Below, piece after piece: positions 1 through 11,541 of a stretch of 64,000 bases of DNA. The first letter of the stretch is position 1; each line of letters begins with the position of its first letter. Source of the stretch: Streptomyces sp. HmicA12 (GTDB lineage Bacteria; Actinomycetota; Actinomycetes; Streptomycetales; Streptomycetaceae); assembly GCF_000373565.1 (NCBI RefSeq), contig NZ_KB891804.1, positions 1 to 64,000 on the forward strand, in the 5' to 3' direction. Made by a program: the position numbers and the translations under genes. The notes beneath the pieces are model-generated. The model saw nothing but the letters and a program-made list of their open reading frames with translations. It had not been told where the DNA came from and made no database searches.

Positions 1-130
1 GGGGGTGGGTGTGGCTGTGCCTGCGGTGAGTTGGGGTGCGGGAGGGGGTGGGTGCGGCTGTGCCTGCGGTGAGTTGGGGCGCGGGAGGGTGTGGCTGCGC
101 CCGCGGGAGGTCGGGTGCGGGAGGGGGTGG
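1..130. repeat. G-rich direct repeats, period about 43 bp
   Basis: Two nearly identical units start at bases 1 and 44, sharing the string ggctgtgcctgcggtgag, and a shorter degenerate third unit starts near 87. The rest of the stretch to base 475 is G-rich low-complexity DNA. It ends in a copy of the C-rich 'cgcgcccc' interspersed repeat (about 270-360). Long reading frames cross the region but look like GC artefacts, and I see no gene before base 476. Confidence 0.7.
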
Positions 131-475
131 AGGTGGGCGAGGGGGTGGGTGCGGGAGGCGGGGGGTGCGCGTTCTTGGGGTCGCCCCCTCCTCCCCTCCC
201 CGTCCCGATCCCCGGGGGCCGCGCCCCCGGATCCCCGCCGCCACCGGTTGTCCGCGAGTGCCGGCCGGTGGGGCTTCTCGCGCCGTTCCTCGCGCCCCTT
301 CGGGGCTCGGAGGGGGCTTTTCGCGCCGCTCCTCGCGCCCCTGGCGGGGCCCGGTGGCGATCTTCCGTGCGCGTTTTGTATCGTGTGGGAACAAAGTGGT
401 TCCCGCCCACTCACCCTGACCGGTGGGCGGGGCCGCCTTGTTCCACCTCACGTCTCCGTTCTCTGGAGCCTGCCG

Positions 476-1141
476 ATGACGGCCACGCCCACCGTTCTCT
501 CCGCGCGCGCCCTCCTGCTCGACATGGACGGCACGCTCGTCAACTCCGATGCCGTGGTCGAACGGATCTGGCGGCGCTGGGCCGCGGACCACGGGTTCGA
601 CGGGGACGACGTCATGGCGGTCGCGCACGGGCGCCAGGGACACGCCACGATGGCCGAGTTGCTGCCCGGGCGGTCCCAGGAGGAGAACCTCGCCGACAAC
701 GCCCGCATGCTCGCCCAGGAGACCGCCGACATGGACGGCGTCGTGCCGGTGCCGGGCGCCGCGGAGTTCCTGGACTCACTCCTCTCGGGCGGGGTGCCGC
801 ACGCCCTGGTGACCTCGGCCGACGTGGCGCTGTCGACCGGGCGGATGGCCGCCGCGGGCCTGCCGTATCCGGCGGTGCGGGTCACCGCCGAGAACGTGGG
901 GGCCAGCAAGCCGGACCCCGAGGGGTTCCTCAAGGGGGCCGCCGAACTGGGCATCGCCCCGGCGGACTGCGTCGTCTTCGAGGACTCGGGCGCGGGGATC
1001 GCCGCGGGCCGCGCCGCGGGGATGCGCGTCGTCGGCGTGGGGCCCCGCGCCGGGGCGCACGGCCCCACCGTGCACGTGGCCGATCTGCGGAGCGTGCGGG
1101 TCGAGGTCTCCGGCGAGGAGATCCTGCTCCACGTGGGGTGA
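476..1141 (+). CDS. HAD-superfamily sugar-phosphatase-like hydrolase
   Basis: A 221-residue cytosolic phosphatase or phosphomutase-like enzyme of the HAD superfamily (beta-phosphoglucomutase-like subgroup with an alpha-helical cap). Motif I is DMDGT at residues 16-20, with the Asp nucleophile followed by the Asp acid/base. Motif II is the VTS strand, motif III the Lys in SKPDP, and motif IV is FEDSGAG, so all catalytic residues are present. The frame is open to base 5, but the upstream part is repeat-encoded and composition-biased. The ATG at 476 places motif I near the N terminus as is normal. The substrate cannot be read from sequence; small sugar phosphates are usual for the family. It stands alone and converges on the next gene. 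Confidence 0.85.
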   Translation: MTATPTVLSARALLLDMDGTLVNSDAVVERIWRRWAADHGFDGDDVMAVAHGRQGHATMAELLPGRSQEENLADNARMLAQETADMDGVVPVPGAAEFLDSLLSGGVPHALVTSADVALSTGRMAAAGLPYPAVRVTAENVGASKPDPEGFLKGAAELGIAPADCVVFEDSGAGIAAGRAAGMRVVGVGPRAGAHGPTVHVADLRSVRVEVSGEEILLHVG

Positions 1142-1171
1142 GGGCAGCGCGGGCAGGGCCCCTGCGGGGTA

Positions 1172-4870
<3,699 letters not shown>

Positions 4871-4914
4871 GGGGGGATTGTGGGGGTGGCGGGGCGGGTG
4901 TGCGCAAGCCGTTT

Positions 4915-4928
4915 CCCGACCGGTCGGG
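4915..4928. promoter_or_regulatory. Perfect 14-bp palindrome, candidate operator
   Basis: CCCGACCGGTCGGG is a perfect palindrome in the divergent gap between the acetyltransferase gene and the gene at 5032. Palindromes of this size are typical TetR-family operators, but no cognate regulator is adjacent. Function is inferred from position only. Confidence 0.3.
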
Positions 4929-5031
4929 CGTGGTCTGTTTGATTCGGTCACGGGCGGTCACCCGGTGCGGAGCAGCACAGTTCGCAGATCCCAGTTTCGA
5001 GGGATACCACCGGGAAGGTCGGGAGACACCC

Positions 5032-5778
5032 ATGTCCACAGGCGTGATCATCGCTCTGATCGTGGTGGGGATCGTGGTCGTCGTCGCGGCGGGAATCTTC
5101 GCCGCGCGCACCGCGCCCCGCGGCGGGCGCGGCCTCAGGCGCCGCTTCGGCCCCGAGTACGACCGGGAGGTGGCCCGGCACGACGGCGACACCAAGGCCG
5201 CCGAGCGCGAGCTGGCCGAACGGGTACGGCAGCACGGTTCGTTGCGTGAGCGGCCCCTGGAGCCCGCCGCGCACGAGCGGTACCTGGCGCGCTGGGCCGA
5301 GGCCCAGGAGCGGTTCGTCGCGTCCCCCTCCGAGGCGGTCGCCGAGGCGGACCTGATCCTGGCGGATCTCGCCAAGGACCGTGGCTTCCCCGACGCGGGC
5401 AGCTACGACGAGCAGCTCGCCGCGCTGTCGGTCCACCACGGTCCGCAGGTCGACGGCTACCGCCGCGTGCACCGGGCGGCACACGCCCGGCCGGGCCGCG
5501 CCGAGGAGAGCCGCGCGGGTACGGAGGAACTGCGCACGGCGATGGTCGACGCGCGGGCCCTGTTCGACGTACTGCTCGGCACGGAACACCGCACGACGGG
5601 CCGGCGCCACGACGAGACGCGCCACGACGAGACGCGGCGCGACGAGCGCCACGACGAGACGCGCCTTGACGGCGCGCGGCACGACGGGACTGGACACGAC
5701 GAAGCGGCGGGGCGCGGCGACGACGCGTCGCCCGATCGGAAGCACGCCCTCAAGGGGCGCCTGTCCAAGGGCAATTGA
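5032..5778 (+). CDS. Small membrane-anchored protein with charged repeat tail
   Basis: A 248-residue protein of unknown function. An N-terminal transmembrane helix (about 4-24, VIIALIVVGIVVVVAAGIFA) is followed by a basic stretch, and then a predominantly helical region containing FVASPSEAVAEADLILADLA (about 97-116). The C-terminal 60 residues are a degenerate hydrophilic repeat built on RHDETR. The helical region resembles one in the next gene (FVDQPRASVEEADHVLEDLA), so the two look like paralogues. ATG 5032 follows GGGAG. The downstream gene starts 34 bp after the stop and is probably co-transcribed. Confidence 0.65.
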   Translation: MSTGVIIALIVVGIVVVVAAGIFAARTAPRGGRGLRRRFGPEYDREVARHDGDTKAAERELAERVRQHGSLRERPLEPAAHERYLARWAEAQERFVASPSEAVAEADLILADLAKDRGFPDAGSYDEQLAALSVHHGPQVDGYRRVHRAAHARPGRAEESRAGTEELRTAMVDARALFDVLLGTEHRTTGRRHDETRHDETRRDERHDETRLDGARHDGTGHDEAAGRGDDASPDRKHALKGRLSKGN

Positions 5779-5812
5779 CTTTTCCGAAGGCAATGAGGGG
5801 AGCTGACGAGTG

Positions 5813-6433
5813 ATGGCGGACATCGACCGCACGCGACGTGAAGACATCGGACAGGACCGCACCGGTCAGGCCGGTCAGGCCGATCGAGCGGCACAGGCCC
5901 GCTTCGGTCAGGAACGAACCGGTCAGGAACGAGCCGGTCAGGACGGCATGGGCCAGGACCGGGAACAGGACCAGAGCGTGCCGCGGCAGGGCGGGCCGGG
6001 GCCGACGCAGAGTCCGGGCCCGATACCCGAGCGGCCCGCGACCCCCGCGCCGGGCACAAGCGGCACACCGAAGACGGCCGAGGGGGCGGCCCCGCCGGTC
6101 GCGGCCCGTGAGATCCGTGAGAGCCGCGAAGGGCGCGAGCACCACCACGGCGACAGCCACGGCGTGGCCACGGAGCTGGTGTCCACGGACACCCGCGACG
6201 AGCTGACCGGCCGGTTGCGGCACGCGGTCAGCGGTTTCGTCGACCAGCCCCGCGCCTCCGTCGAGGAGGCCGACCACGTCCTGGAGGACCTGGCGACCCG
6301 CCTGGCCGAGAACCTCGCCGGGCACCGTCGCACCCTCCGCACGTCCTGGGAGGGTTCCACCGAGGACACCGAGAAGCTGCGGCTCGCGCTGCGCGACTAC
6401 CGGGAGACGGCGGAGCGGCTGCTGAAGCTGTGA
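5813..6433 (+). CDS. Soluble paralogue of the preceding protein, disordered N terminus
   Basis: A 206-residue protein of unknown function. The first 120 or so residues are Gln/Gly/Arg/Asp-rich and probably disordered, with imperfect repeats such as GQERTGQERAGQD. The C-terminal 85 residues form a helical domain with the same F-V-x-x-P...V-x-E-A-D-x-x-L-x-D-L-A pattern as the upstream neighbour. It has no membrane segment. GTG 5810 directly before ATG 5813 is an alternative start; a GAGGGGAG site precedes both. It ends just before a strong terminator. Confidence 0.65.
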   Translation: MADIDRTRREDIGQDRTGQAGQADRAAQARFGQERTGQERAGQDGMGQDREQDQSVPRQGGPGPTQSPGPIPERPATPAPGTSGTPKTAEGAAPPVAAREIRESREGREHHHGDSHGVATELVSTDTRDELTGRLRHAVSGFVDQPRASVEEADHVLEDLATRLAENLAGHRRTLRTSWEGSTEDTEKLRLALRDYRETAERLLKL

Positions 6434-6475
6434 CGCCCGCACCACCCGCATCACCCGCACCACCACGTGCGTGAC

Positions 6476-6514
6476 CGGCTGCCCCGCGCCTCGGACGACG
6501 GCGCGGGGCAGCCG
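6476..6514. terminator. Strong bidirectional hairpin terminator
   Basis: A perfect 15-bp stem (CGGCTGCCCCGCGCC and its complement) around a 9-base loop, lying between the convergent genes ending at 6433 and 6564. No U-tract follows, as is usual in Streptomyces. Confidence 0.75.
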
Positions 6515-6523
6515 TATGCCCCC

Positions 6524-6554
6524 GGGGACGGGGACGGGGACGGGGACGGGGCGG
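6524..6554. repeat. GGGGAC hexamer tandem repeat, possible G-quadruplex
   Basis: Four consecutive GGGGAC units followed by GGGG give five runs of four guanines, which satisfies the usual G-quadruplex pattern on the + strand. It lies beside the terminator and just past the 3' end of the minus-strand monooxygenase gene. Confidence 0.6.
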
Positions 6555-6563
6555 CGCCGCGCG

Positions 6564-6887
6564 TCAGGCGCTCTTCGGCGCCGCCTGCTGCACGACCTCG
6601 AAGGACCACACCGCGGCGCTGCTCGACGCCGGCTTGGGGCGGTCGGCGTCCTGCGGGCCCTGGTGGGCCGACTTCATCGGGCCCTCCATCCACGCCTGGA
6701 ACGACTCCTCGTCACGCCACCGCGTGTAGACCAGGTAGTCGTCGGTGCCCTCGATGGGGCGCAGCAGCTCGAACCACTCGAAGCCGTCCGAGTTCTCCAC
6801 CGCGCCGGCGCGGGACGCGAAGCGCTTCTCCAGGATCTCCCGCTGTTCGGCGGGAACGGTCAGGACGTTGATCTTGACGATGCTCAT
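6564..6887 (-). CDS. Antibiotic-biosynthesis-monooxygenase (ABM) domain protein
   Basis: A 107-residue single ABM-fold protein (dimeric ferredoxin-like alpha/beta barrel, also used by IsdG-type haem oxygenases and quinol monooxygenases). The opening strand IVKINVLTVP, the helix ILEKRFASRAGAVENSDGF, and the strand-helix DDYLVYTRWRDEESFQAWM match the family along its full length. Haem degradation, quinol oxidation and signalling roles are all known for the fold, and nothing here decides between them. ATG 6887. Confidence 0.75.
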   Translation of the reverse strand: MSIVKINVLTVPAEQREILEKRFASRAGAVENSDGFEWFELLRPIEGTDDYLVYTRWRDEESFQAWMEGPMKSAHQGPQDADRPKPASSSAAVWSFEVVQQAAPKSA

Positions 6888-6917
6888 GGGCTCATCCTGC
6901 CGCAGGGCCGGTACGGG

Positions 6918-7682
6918 TCAGGTGAGCGGGTTGCCCCGCGGATCCGTGACGCTCCACGCCCGCCCGTCGAGGCCGGGGTCGGGGGCCACGGTCAGCCGGG
7001 TGCCGTCGGAGAACTCCAAGACCAGATGGCCGTCCGGGCGGGCGACGGCCGAGGTCGTCACCGTGCCGAACAGGGCGAGCGCGGGAGCGACCAGCTGTTC
7101 GCCGGGGACAAGGGTGGCGGCCGGGCCTTCCGCGCCCTCCAGGCGGGCCGTCGCCGCGACGACGAGCAGCGCCTCGGCGTCGTGCGCGTCGTCGGCGGCG
7201 GCCTCGCCGAGCAGGAACGTGAGCCGGTGGTCGACCCGCACCTGGCGGACGGTGAGTCCCGTGACGGGCAGCCGTCGCCCCTCGCGGTCGATCCGCCACT
7301 GCCGTACGGCCTCGTCCACGTCGTACGGCTTCAGGCCGAGCGGCGGGCCGGGCGGCGGCTTGAACATCATGTCGCGGATCTTGTCGTTGAGCTCCGTGAG
7401 GACGCGGCGGACCGTGTGCTCGGAGGCCGTCCGCGGGAGCGCCGCGAAGGTGTCCTCGACCTCTTTGCGCAGGGCCAGGGACGGGGGCAGCACCGAGAGG
7501 CCCTCGCGGGCCATCTTCCGTTTGATCCACCAGTTCTCGTCGTACGTGGTGGAGTCGTCGCCGGGCGCGAAGGGTTTGCCCGCGCCGGGCAGGGCGGAGA
7601 AGTCGCCTCGGCGCTCGGCCTCGCGGATCTGCTTGTCGACGAATGACTCGAAGCTGACGCCGGGTGGTTTGCGTTCGGTCAT
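6918..7682 (-). CDS. DUF1992 (DnaJ-subfamily-C-28-like) domain protein
   Basis: A 254-residue protein. The N-terminal 110 residues carry the DUF1992 / DnaJ homologue subfamily C member 28 conserved domain: the ESFVDKQIREAERRGDFSAL motif, then LPGAGKPF and the WWIKRKMAREGL segment, all highly conserved in the family. The remaining 140 residues are a beta-rich tail of unknown role. There is no J domain. Function of the family is unknown. It is separated by 30 bp from the ABM gene and could share its transcript. Confidence 0.75.
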   Translation of the reverse strand: MTERKPPGVSFESFVDKQIREAERRGDFSALPGAGKPFAPGDDSTTYDENWWIKRKMAREGLSVLPPSLALRKEVEDTFAALPRTASEHTVRRVLTELNDKIRDMMFKPPPGPPLGLKPYDVDEAVRQWRIDREGRRLPVTGLTVRQVRVDHRLTFLLGEAAADDAHDAEALLVVAATARLEGAEGPAATLVPGEQLVAPALALFGTVTTSAVARPDGHLVLEFSDGTRLTVAPDPGLDGRAWSVTDPRGNPLT

Positions 7683-7777
7683 ACGTGCATTGTCCCGCAG
7701 ACGGCTCCGGGCGGATCGTAGGGGCTTAGGATGCGGCCGCTACATGAGGCGCGCGACGTGAACGCTGGGGGAGTGCG

Positions 7778-8176
7778 GTGCTCGAACTGACCATGGCCAC
7801 GGTGGCCGGAGCCGACGCGGGGGCCACGGCCGGCATGGTGATGGCCGAGGCGCCGAGCGAACCGGGGGCGGTGTTGCGGGTGGGGCGGGACGGCAGCGTG
7901 TGCCGGCTCGCCACGCCGGAGGACTGGCTGTTCGTGTCGCGGGTGCACCTGGAGTTCCGGTGCGGGCCGAACGGGGAGTGGAGCGTGTTCTGGCTGCGCG
8001 GCTCGCAGGCGGACCCGTCGTCGGAGGTGCGGGTGCGGCTCGGGACGCAGGGTCCCGGCCAACCGCTGTCGTACGGAGGGGCGTTGACGCTTCCGCACGG
8101 CGGCTCCGGTGAGGTCGTCGTCCTCGACCGGAGCGGGCCGCGCAGTGTGAACGTGGGCTTCTATCACGAGACGTGA
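7778..8176 (+). CDS. Stand-alone FHA-like domain protein
   Basis: A 132-residue protein whose middle matches a forkhead-associated (phosphothreonine-binding) fold: RVGRDGS (about residues 30-36) followed by VSRVHLEF (about 51-58), the conserved G-R and S-R-x-H signatures. No other domain is present. The family binds pThr peptides made by Ser/Thr kinases, but no kinase gene is nearby. Start GTG 7778 is preceded by GGGGGAG. It converges on the methyltransferase gene. FHA assignment is moderately sure because the N-G part of the motif is weak. Confidence 0.6.
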   Translation: MLELTMATVAGADAGATAGMVMAEAPSEPGAVLRVGRDGSVCRLATPEDWLFVSRVHLEFRCGPNGEWSVFWLRGSQADPSSEVRVRLGTQGPGQPLSYGGALTLPHGGSGEVVVLDRSGPRSVNVGFYHET

Positions 8177-8186
8177 GCCGTCCCGG

Positions 8187-8861
8187 TCAGCCGATCACGT
8201 ACGCCAGGGCGAAGCCGTCGTGGCCCTTCGCGCCCACCGTCTGGATCGCCGTGGCGTCCAACTTCGGGTGGTCGGCGAGGAGTTGCAGGGCACTGCGGGT
8301 GCCGATGACGTCCGGGTCGGTGTTCTCGGGGTCCGCGACGCGGCCGCCGCGCACTACGTTGTCGACGACGATCACGCTGCCGGGGTGGGTCAGACGCAGC
8401 GCCCACTCCAGGTAGTTCGGGTTGTTGGCCTTGTCCGCGTCGATGAAGACCAGGTCGAAGTCCCGCTTCTCGTCACGGAGTCGGGGAAGCGAGTCGAGGG
8501 CGGCGCCGACCCGCACCTCGACCGTCTTGTCCAGGCCCGCCCGCGCGATGTTGGCGCGGGCCACCTCCGCGTGGCGCGGGCTGCACTCCAGGGTGATCAG
8601 GGAGCCGTCGGCGGGCAGCGCGCGGGCCAGCCAGATGGTGCTGTAGCCGCCGAGCGTGCCGATCTCCAGGATGTGCCGGGCGCCCTGGATCCGGGCGAGC
8701 AGGTGCAGCAGTTTTCCGTGGGTGGCCGAGACGCTGATGCTGGGCAGGCCCGCCGCGTCGCTGTCGGCGAGCGCGGCCGCGAGGGCCTCGTCGGCCGGTG
8801 CCAGCAGATCGCTGAGGTAGGTGTCCACCGCCGTCGAGGTCTGCGGTTGTGGTGTGGTCAT
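8187..8861 (-). CDS. SAM-dependent O-methyltransferase (class I, COMT-like)
   Basis: A 224-residue class I methyltransferase of the bacterial O-methyltransferase family (methyltransferase_3 / caffeoyl-CoA-OMT-like). SAM motif I is EIGTLGGYST, the acidic loop after strand 2 is ITLECSPRH, and the metal-site acids are in FIDADK and VVDNV. These metal-dependent enzymes methylate catechol-like hydroxyls; the natural substrate here is unknown. The frame is open further upstream, but ATG 8861 (MTTPQPQ) gives the usual length. It lies 5 bp downstream of the DUF2330 gene and may share its transcript. Confidence 0.85.
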   Translation of the reverse strand: MTTPQPQTSTAVDTYLSDLLAPADEALAAALADSDAAGLPSISVSATHGKLLHLLARIQGARHILEIGTLGGYSTIWLARALPADGSLITLECSPRHAEVARANIARAGLDKTVEVRVGAALDSLPRLRDEKRDFDLVFIDADKANNPNYLEWALRLTHPGSVIVVDNVVRGGRVADPENTDPDVIGTRSALQLLADHPKLDATAIQTVGAKGHDGFALAYVIG

Positions 8862-8866
8862 GGACG

Positions 8867-10015
8867 TCAGCCTAGGGGCGGCGGCACGGTCACGGGCGGC
8901 GGCGCGATCACCGGGCGGCGCCGGTGCGCGCGGCGCACGAGCAGCAGGGCGGCAAGGGCCGCCGCGAGCGTGCCGAGGACCGTCAGGAGCCACACGGGCA
9001 TGCCGGGGCCGACCGTGAGCAGTTCGTTCTTCCAGATGATCGTGCGGTACGGGGTGTCGTGCGCCGCACGCCGCAGCTCGTGGTCGCCGCCGATCGCGGC
9101 CGGGATCCCGAACTCCTGGGTGTAGGCCGTCAAGTACGGGGTGTCGCGCGCCAGTTGTTCCAGCGCGCCGTGGGTGGCGGTGAGCCGGCCCGCGTACGTC
9201 ACCTTCGGTGCGGAGCCGCCGATCGCCGAGCGGGGTTCCATGCGGTGGCGGGCCAGGACGTACAGGTTGAGGTGCTGGGAATCGCGGGCCAGCCGTGACA
9301 GCCGCATCGGATAGACGAGGCGGTCGCTGGCGAAGGTGAGGTGCAGCGGGTCGAGCTGCCCGGCGAGGGTCCGGCCCTTCTCCTCGGGGGCGAGGCGGAT
9401 CGCGACGTACTCCCAGCCCTGATCGACGTACGGCTGAAGGGCCTTGCTCAGGCGTTCGGGGAGCCGGAAGCCGTTCTCCTTCAGCCAGTCGGCGAGGGCG
9501 TCGGGGTCGGTGGCGGTGAGGCGGGCGACGTCGAACGGGCCGAGGTGCTCACGCCCGACGACGCCCACGCCGGAGCCGGGGGCCGGGGCGGAGGGCGCGG
9601 CGGCGCCGTCGCCCGCATTCCCGCCGTCGAACGGCCAGTCGTCGCCGCGCGGCCAGAAGTGGTGCCGGGTCCGGTGCTCGGGCTCGGTCGCCTCGGCGAG
9701 CTGCGTGAACAGCTCGGGGTCGCCGAGTTCGACGTCCGCGCGGTGTGGGACCGGCATGATCCAGGCGGCGGCGCGGCCGGTGCCGCCCATCGACAGGCGC
9801 ATCACGATCTGTTCGGTGCGGCCGTCCCAACTGACCGCCGACGTCTCCTCGTTGACGAAGATCCGCTCGCCGTCGCGCGGCACCATCGCGCCGCAGCCGC
9901 AGGCGTAGGCCGGTGCGGCCAGCCAGGCCAGCTGGAGCGCGAGCACGCTCAGGGCGACGAGCAGGGCCCTGGCCCGGGTGGTGAGGGGTGGCGCGGGAGT
10001 CGCGGGTGGCGTCAT
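8867..10015 (-). CDS. DUF2330 secreted/membrane protein
   Basis: A 382-residue protein with a signal peptide or N-terminal anchor (about 13-38), then the DUF2330 region beginning with the conserved YACGCGAM cysteine pair and GERIFVNEETSAVSWDG (about 38-65). A C-terminal transmembrane helix (about 340-362) precedes a basic tail. The bulk is therefore extracytoplasmic and tethered. DUF2330 has no known biochemical function. It is followed by the methyltransferase gene. The start is ATG 10015. Confidence 0.75.
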   Translation of the reverse strand: MTPPATPAPPLTTRARALLVALSVLALQLAWLAAPAYACGCGAMVPRDGERIFVNEETSAVSWDGRTEQIVMRLSMGGTGRAAAWIMPVPHRADVELGDPELFTQLAEATEPEHRTRHHFWPRGDDWPFDGGNAGDGAAAPSAPAPGSGVGVVGREHLGPFDVARLTATDPDALADWLKENGFRLPERLSKALQPYVDQGWEYVAIRLAPEEKGRTLAGQLDPLHLTFASDRLVYPMRLSRLARDSQHLNLYVLARHRMEPRSAIGGSAPKVTYAGRLTATHGALEQLARDTPYLTAYTQEFGIPAAIGGDHELRRAAHDTPYRTIIWKNELLTVGPGMPVWLLTVLGTLAAALAALLLVRRAHRRRPVIAPPPVTVPPPLG

Positions 10016-10085
10016 GCGCGTAGCGACGGGGGCGGTCGTGGGGGTGGTTCCTGCCGTTACCCGACCGTTGCGCGGTGCGCCCCGC

Positions 10086-10137
10086 AGGGGCGCGGGGCTG
10101 TATCGATGTGCGGCTCCGCCGCGTGGGCATGCTCAGC
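10086..10137. repeat. Interspersed repeat, 'ggggcgcggggctgt' subfamily
   Basis: The core is AGGGGCGCGGGGCTGTATCG followed by TGCGGCTCCGCCGCGTGGGC. The same element recurs at 50891-50940 and, degenerate, at 53273-53325. It is an intergenic repeat common in Streptomyces. Confidence 0.7.
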
Positions 10138-10147
10138 CACGGAAAAG

Positions 10148-10190
10148 CCGCGGTCGCGTCTGCTCTGTCGATGAGCAGACGCGACTGCGG
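10148..10190. terminator. Hairpin terminator of the MHS transporter gene
   Basis: A perfect 13-bp stem GTCGCGTCTGCTC/GAGCAGACGCGAC around loop TGTCGAT (10153-10185), extended by four more pairs after one mismatch. It lies 29 bp beyond the stop of the minus-strand transporter gene. Confidence 0.75.
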
Positions 10191-10218
10191 CCCGTACGCG
10201 TCACGGGGTGCCGAACAA

Positions 10219-11541
10219 TCAGACGGCCGGCGGCGAACCAGGAAGCGGCCGGCCCGCGGACTCCCGCATCCGCCAGGCCGCGATTCCGCCGATGACGGCC
10301 GCGGCCATCATGTAGTACGCCGGGATCATCAGGTTCCCCGTGCCGGCGATCAGCGCGGCGGCGACCAGCGGGGTCGTGCCGCCGAACAGCGAGACCGACA
10401 GGTTGAAGCCCACGGACAGCGAGCCGTAGCGGACCTTCGTCGGGAACAGGGCCGGCAGCGTCGACGGCATCGACGACGTGAAGCCGACGAGCAGCAGTCC
10501 GAGGGCCGCGAGGCCGACGGCGATCGCCCAGGTCGAGCCCGCCTGGATCAGCAGCAGGGCCGGGACCGAGAGCAGCAGGAAGCCGACGCAGGCGCCGCCG
10601 ATCACCTTGCGGTGGCCGAAGCGGTCGTTGGCCATGCCCATCGGGAGCTGCACGACCATCATCAGCAGCATGACGCCGATCAGGATGATCGTGCCGTGCG
10701 TGGCGTCGTAGTGCAGCTCCTCGCTCAGGAACGTGGGCATGTACGACAGCAGCATGTAGTCGGTGACGTTGAAGACGAGGACCAGGGCGATGCACGCGGC
10801 CATCGCACCGGCGTTGCCGACGAACATCTCCTTGATCTTCGGCTTCGGGAAGGACTTCTCCTTCGCCTCGGCCTCCTGCGTCAGCTTCTTGAAGGCGGGG
10901 GTCTCTTCGAGCTTCATCCGCACGTACAGACCGACCAGGCCGATCGGACCGGCGATCAGGAACGGGATGCGCCAGCCCCAGCTGTACAGGGAGTCGGACG
11001 GCAGCGTCGTGATCAGGACGGTCGCGAGCGTCGCACCGGCCACGTAACCGGCGTTCGTGCCCAGCTCCAGGAACGAGCCGAAGAAGCCGCGGCGCTTGTC
11101 CGGCGCGTACTCGGCGATGAACGTGCACGCGCCGCCGTACTCACCACCGGTCGAGAAGCCCTGCACCATGCGGGCCACGATCAGCAGCACCGGCGCCCAC
11201 ACGCCGATCGCCCCGTACGACGGGATCAGGCCGATCGCGAAGGTGCCCGCCGCCATCATGATCATGGTGATGGCGAGGACCTTCTGCCGGCCGATGCGGT
11301 CGCCGAGCGGGCCGAAGAAGGCACCGCCGATGGGGCGCACCAGGAAGGCGGCGGCGAACGTGCCGAGCGTGGCCAGGACCTGGGCGGTGCTGGACGCGGC
11401 CGGGAAGAAGACGTGGCCGAGCGTCGCGGTCAGGTAGCCGTAGACACCGAAGTCGAACCATTCCATCGCGTTGCCGAGTGCCGCCGCCTTCACCGCGCGC
11501 TTCACGAGCGTGGGGTCGGTGACGGTGACGTCTTGATTCAC
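10219..11541 (-). CDS. MHS-family MFS transporter (ProP-like)
   Basis: A 440-residue, 12-helix proton symporter of the metabolite:H+ symporter family. Diagnostic features are GNAMEWFDFGVYGYL in helix 1, the FFGPLGDRIGRQKVL loop, and the STGGEYGGACTF segment of helix 4-5. Relatives import proline/betaine, citrate, shikimate or alpha-ketoglutarate. The sequence looks closest to ProP-type carriers, but the substrate is not certain. The frame is open to 11667; GTG 11541 (NQDVTVTDP) is chosen because the extra 42 residues are low complexity and it gives the normal family length. Confidence 0.85.
   Translation of the reverse strand: MNQDVTVTDPTLVKRAVKAAALGNAMEWFDFGVYGYLTATLGHVFFPAASSTAQVLATLGTFAAAFLVRPIGGAFFGPLGDRIGRQKVLAITMIMMAAGTFAIGLIPSYGAIGVWAPVLLIVARMVQGFSTGGEYGGACTFIAEYAPDKRRGFFGSFLELGTNAGYVAGATLATVLITTLPSDSLYSWGWRIPFLIAGPIGLVGLYVRMKLEETPAFKKLTQEAEAKEKSFPKPKIKEMFVGNAGAMAACIALVLVFNVTDYMLLSYMPTFLSEELHYDATHGTIILIGVMLLMMVVQLPMGMANDRFGHRKVIGGACVGFLLLSVPALLLIQAGSTWAIAVGLAALGLLLVGFTSSMPSTLPALFPTKVRYGSLSVGFNLSVSLFGGTTPLVAAALIAGTGNLMIPAYYMMAAAVIGGIAAWRMRESAGRPLPGSPPAV

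Noticed and set aside
5..475. N-terminal extension of the HAD protein
   Set aside because: Encoded by G-rich direct repeats and an interspersed repeat; the HAD fold begins normally at ATG 476.
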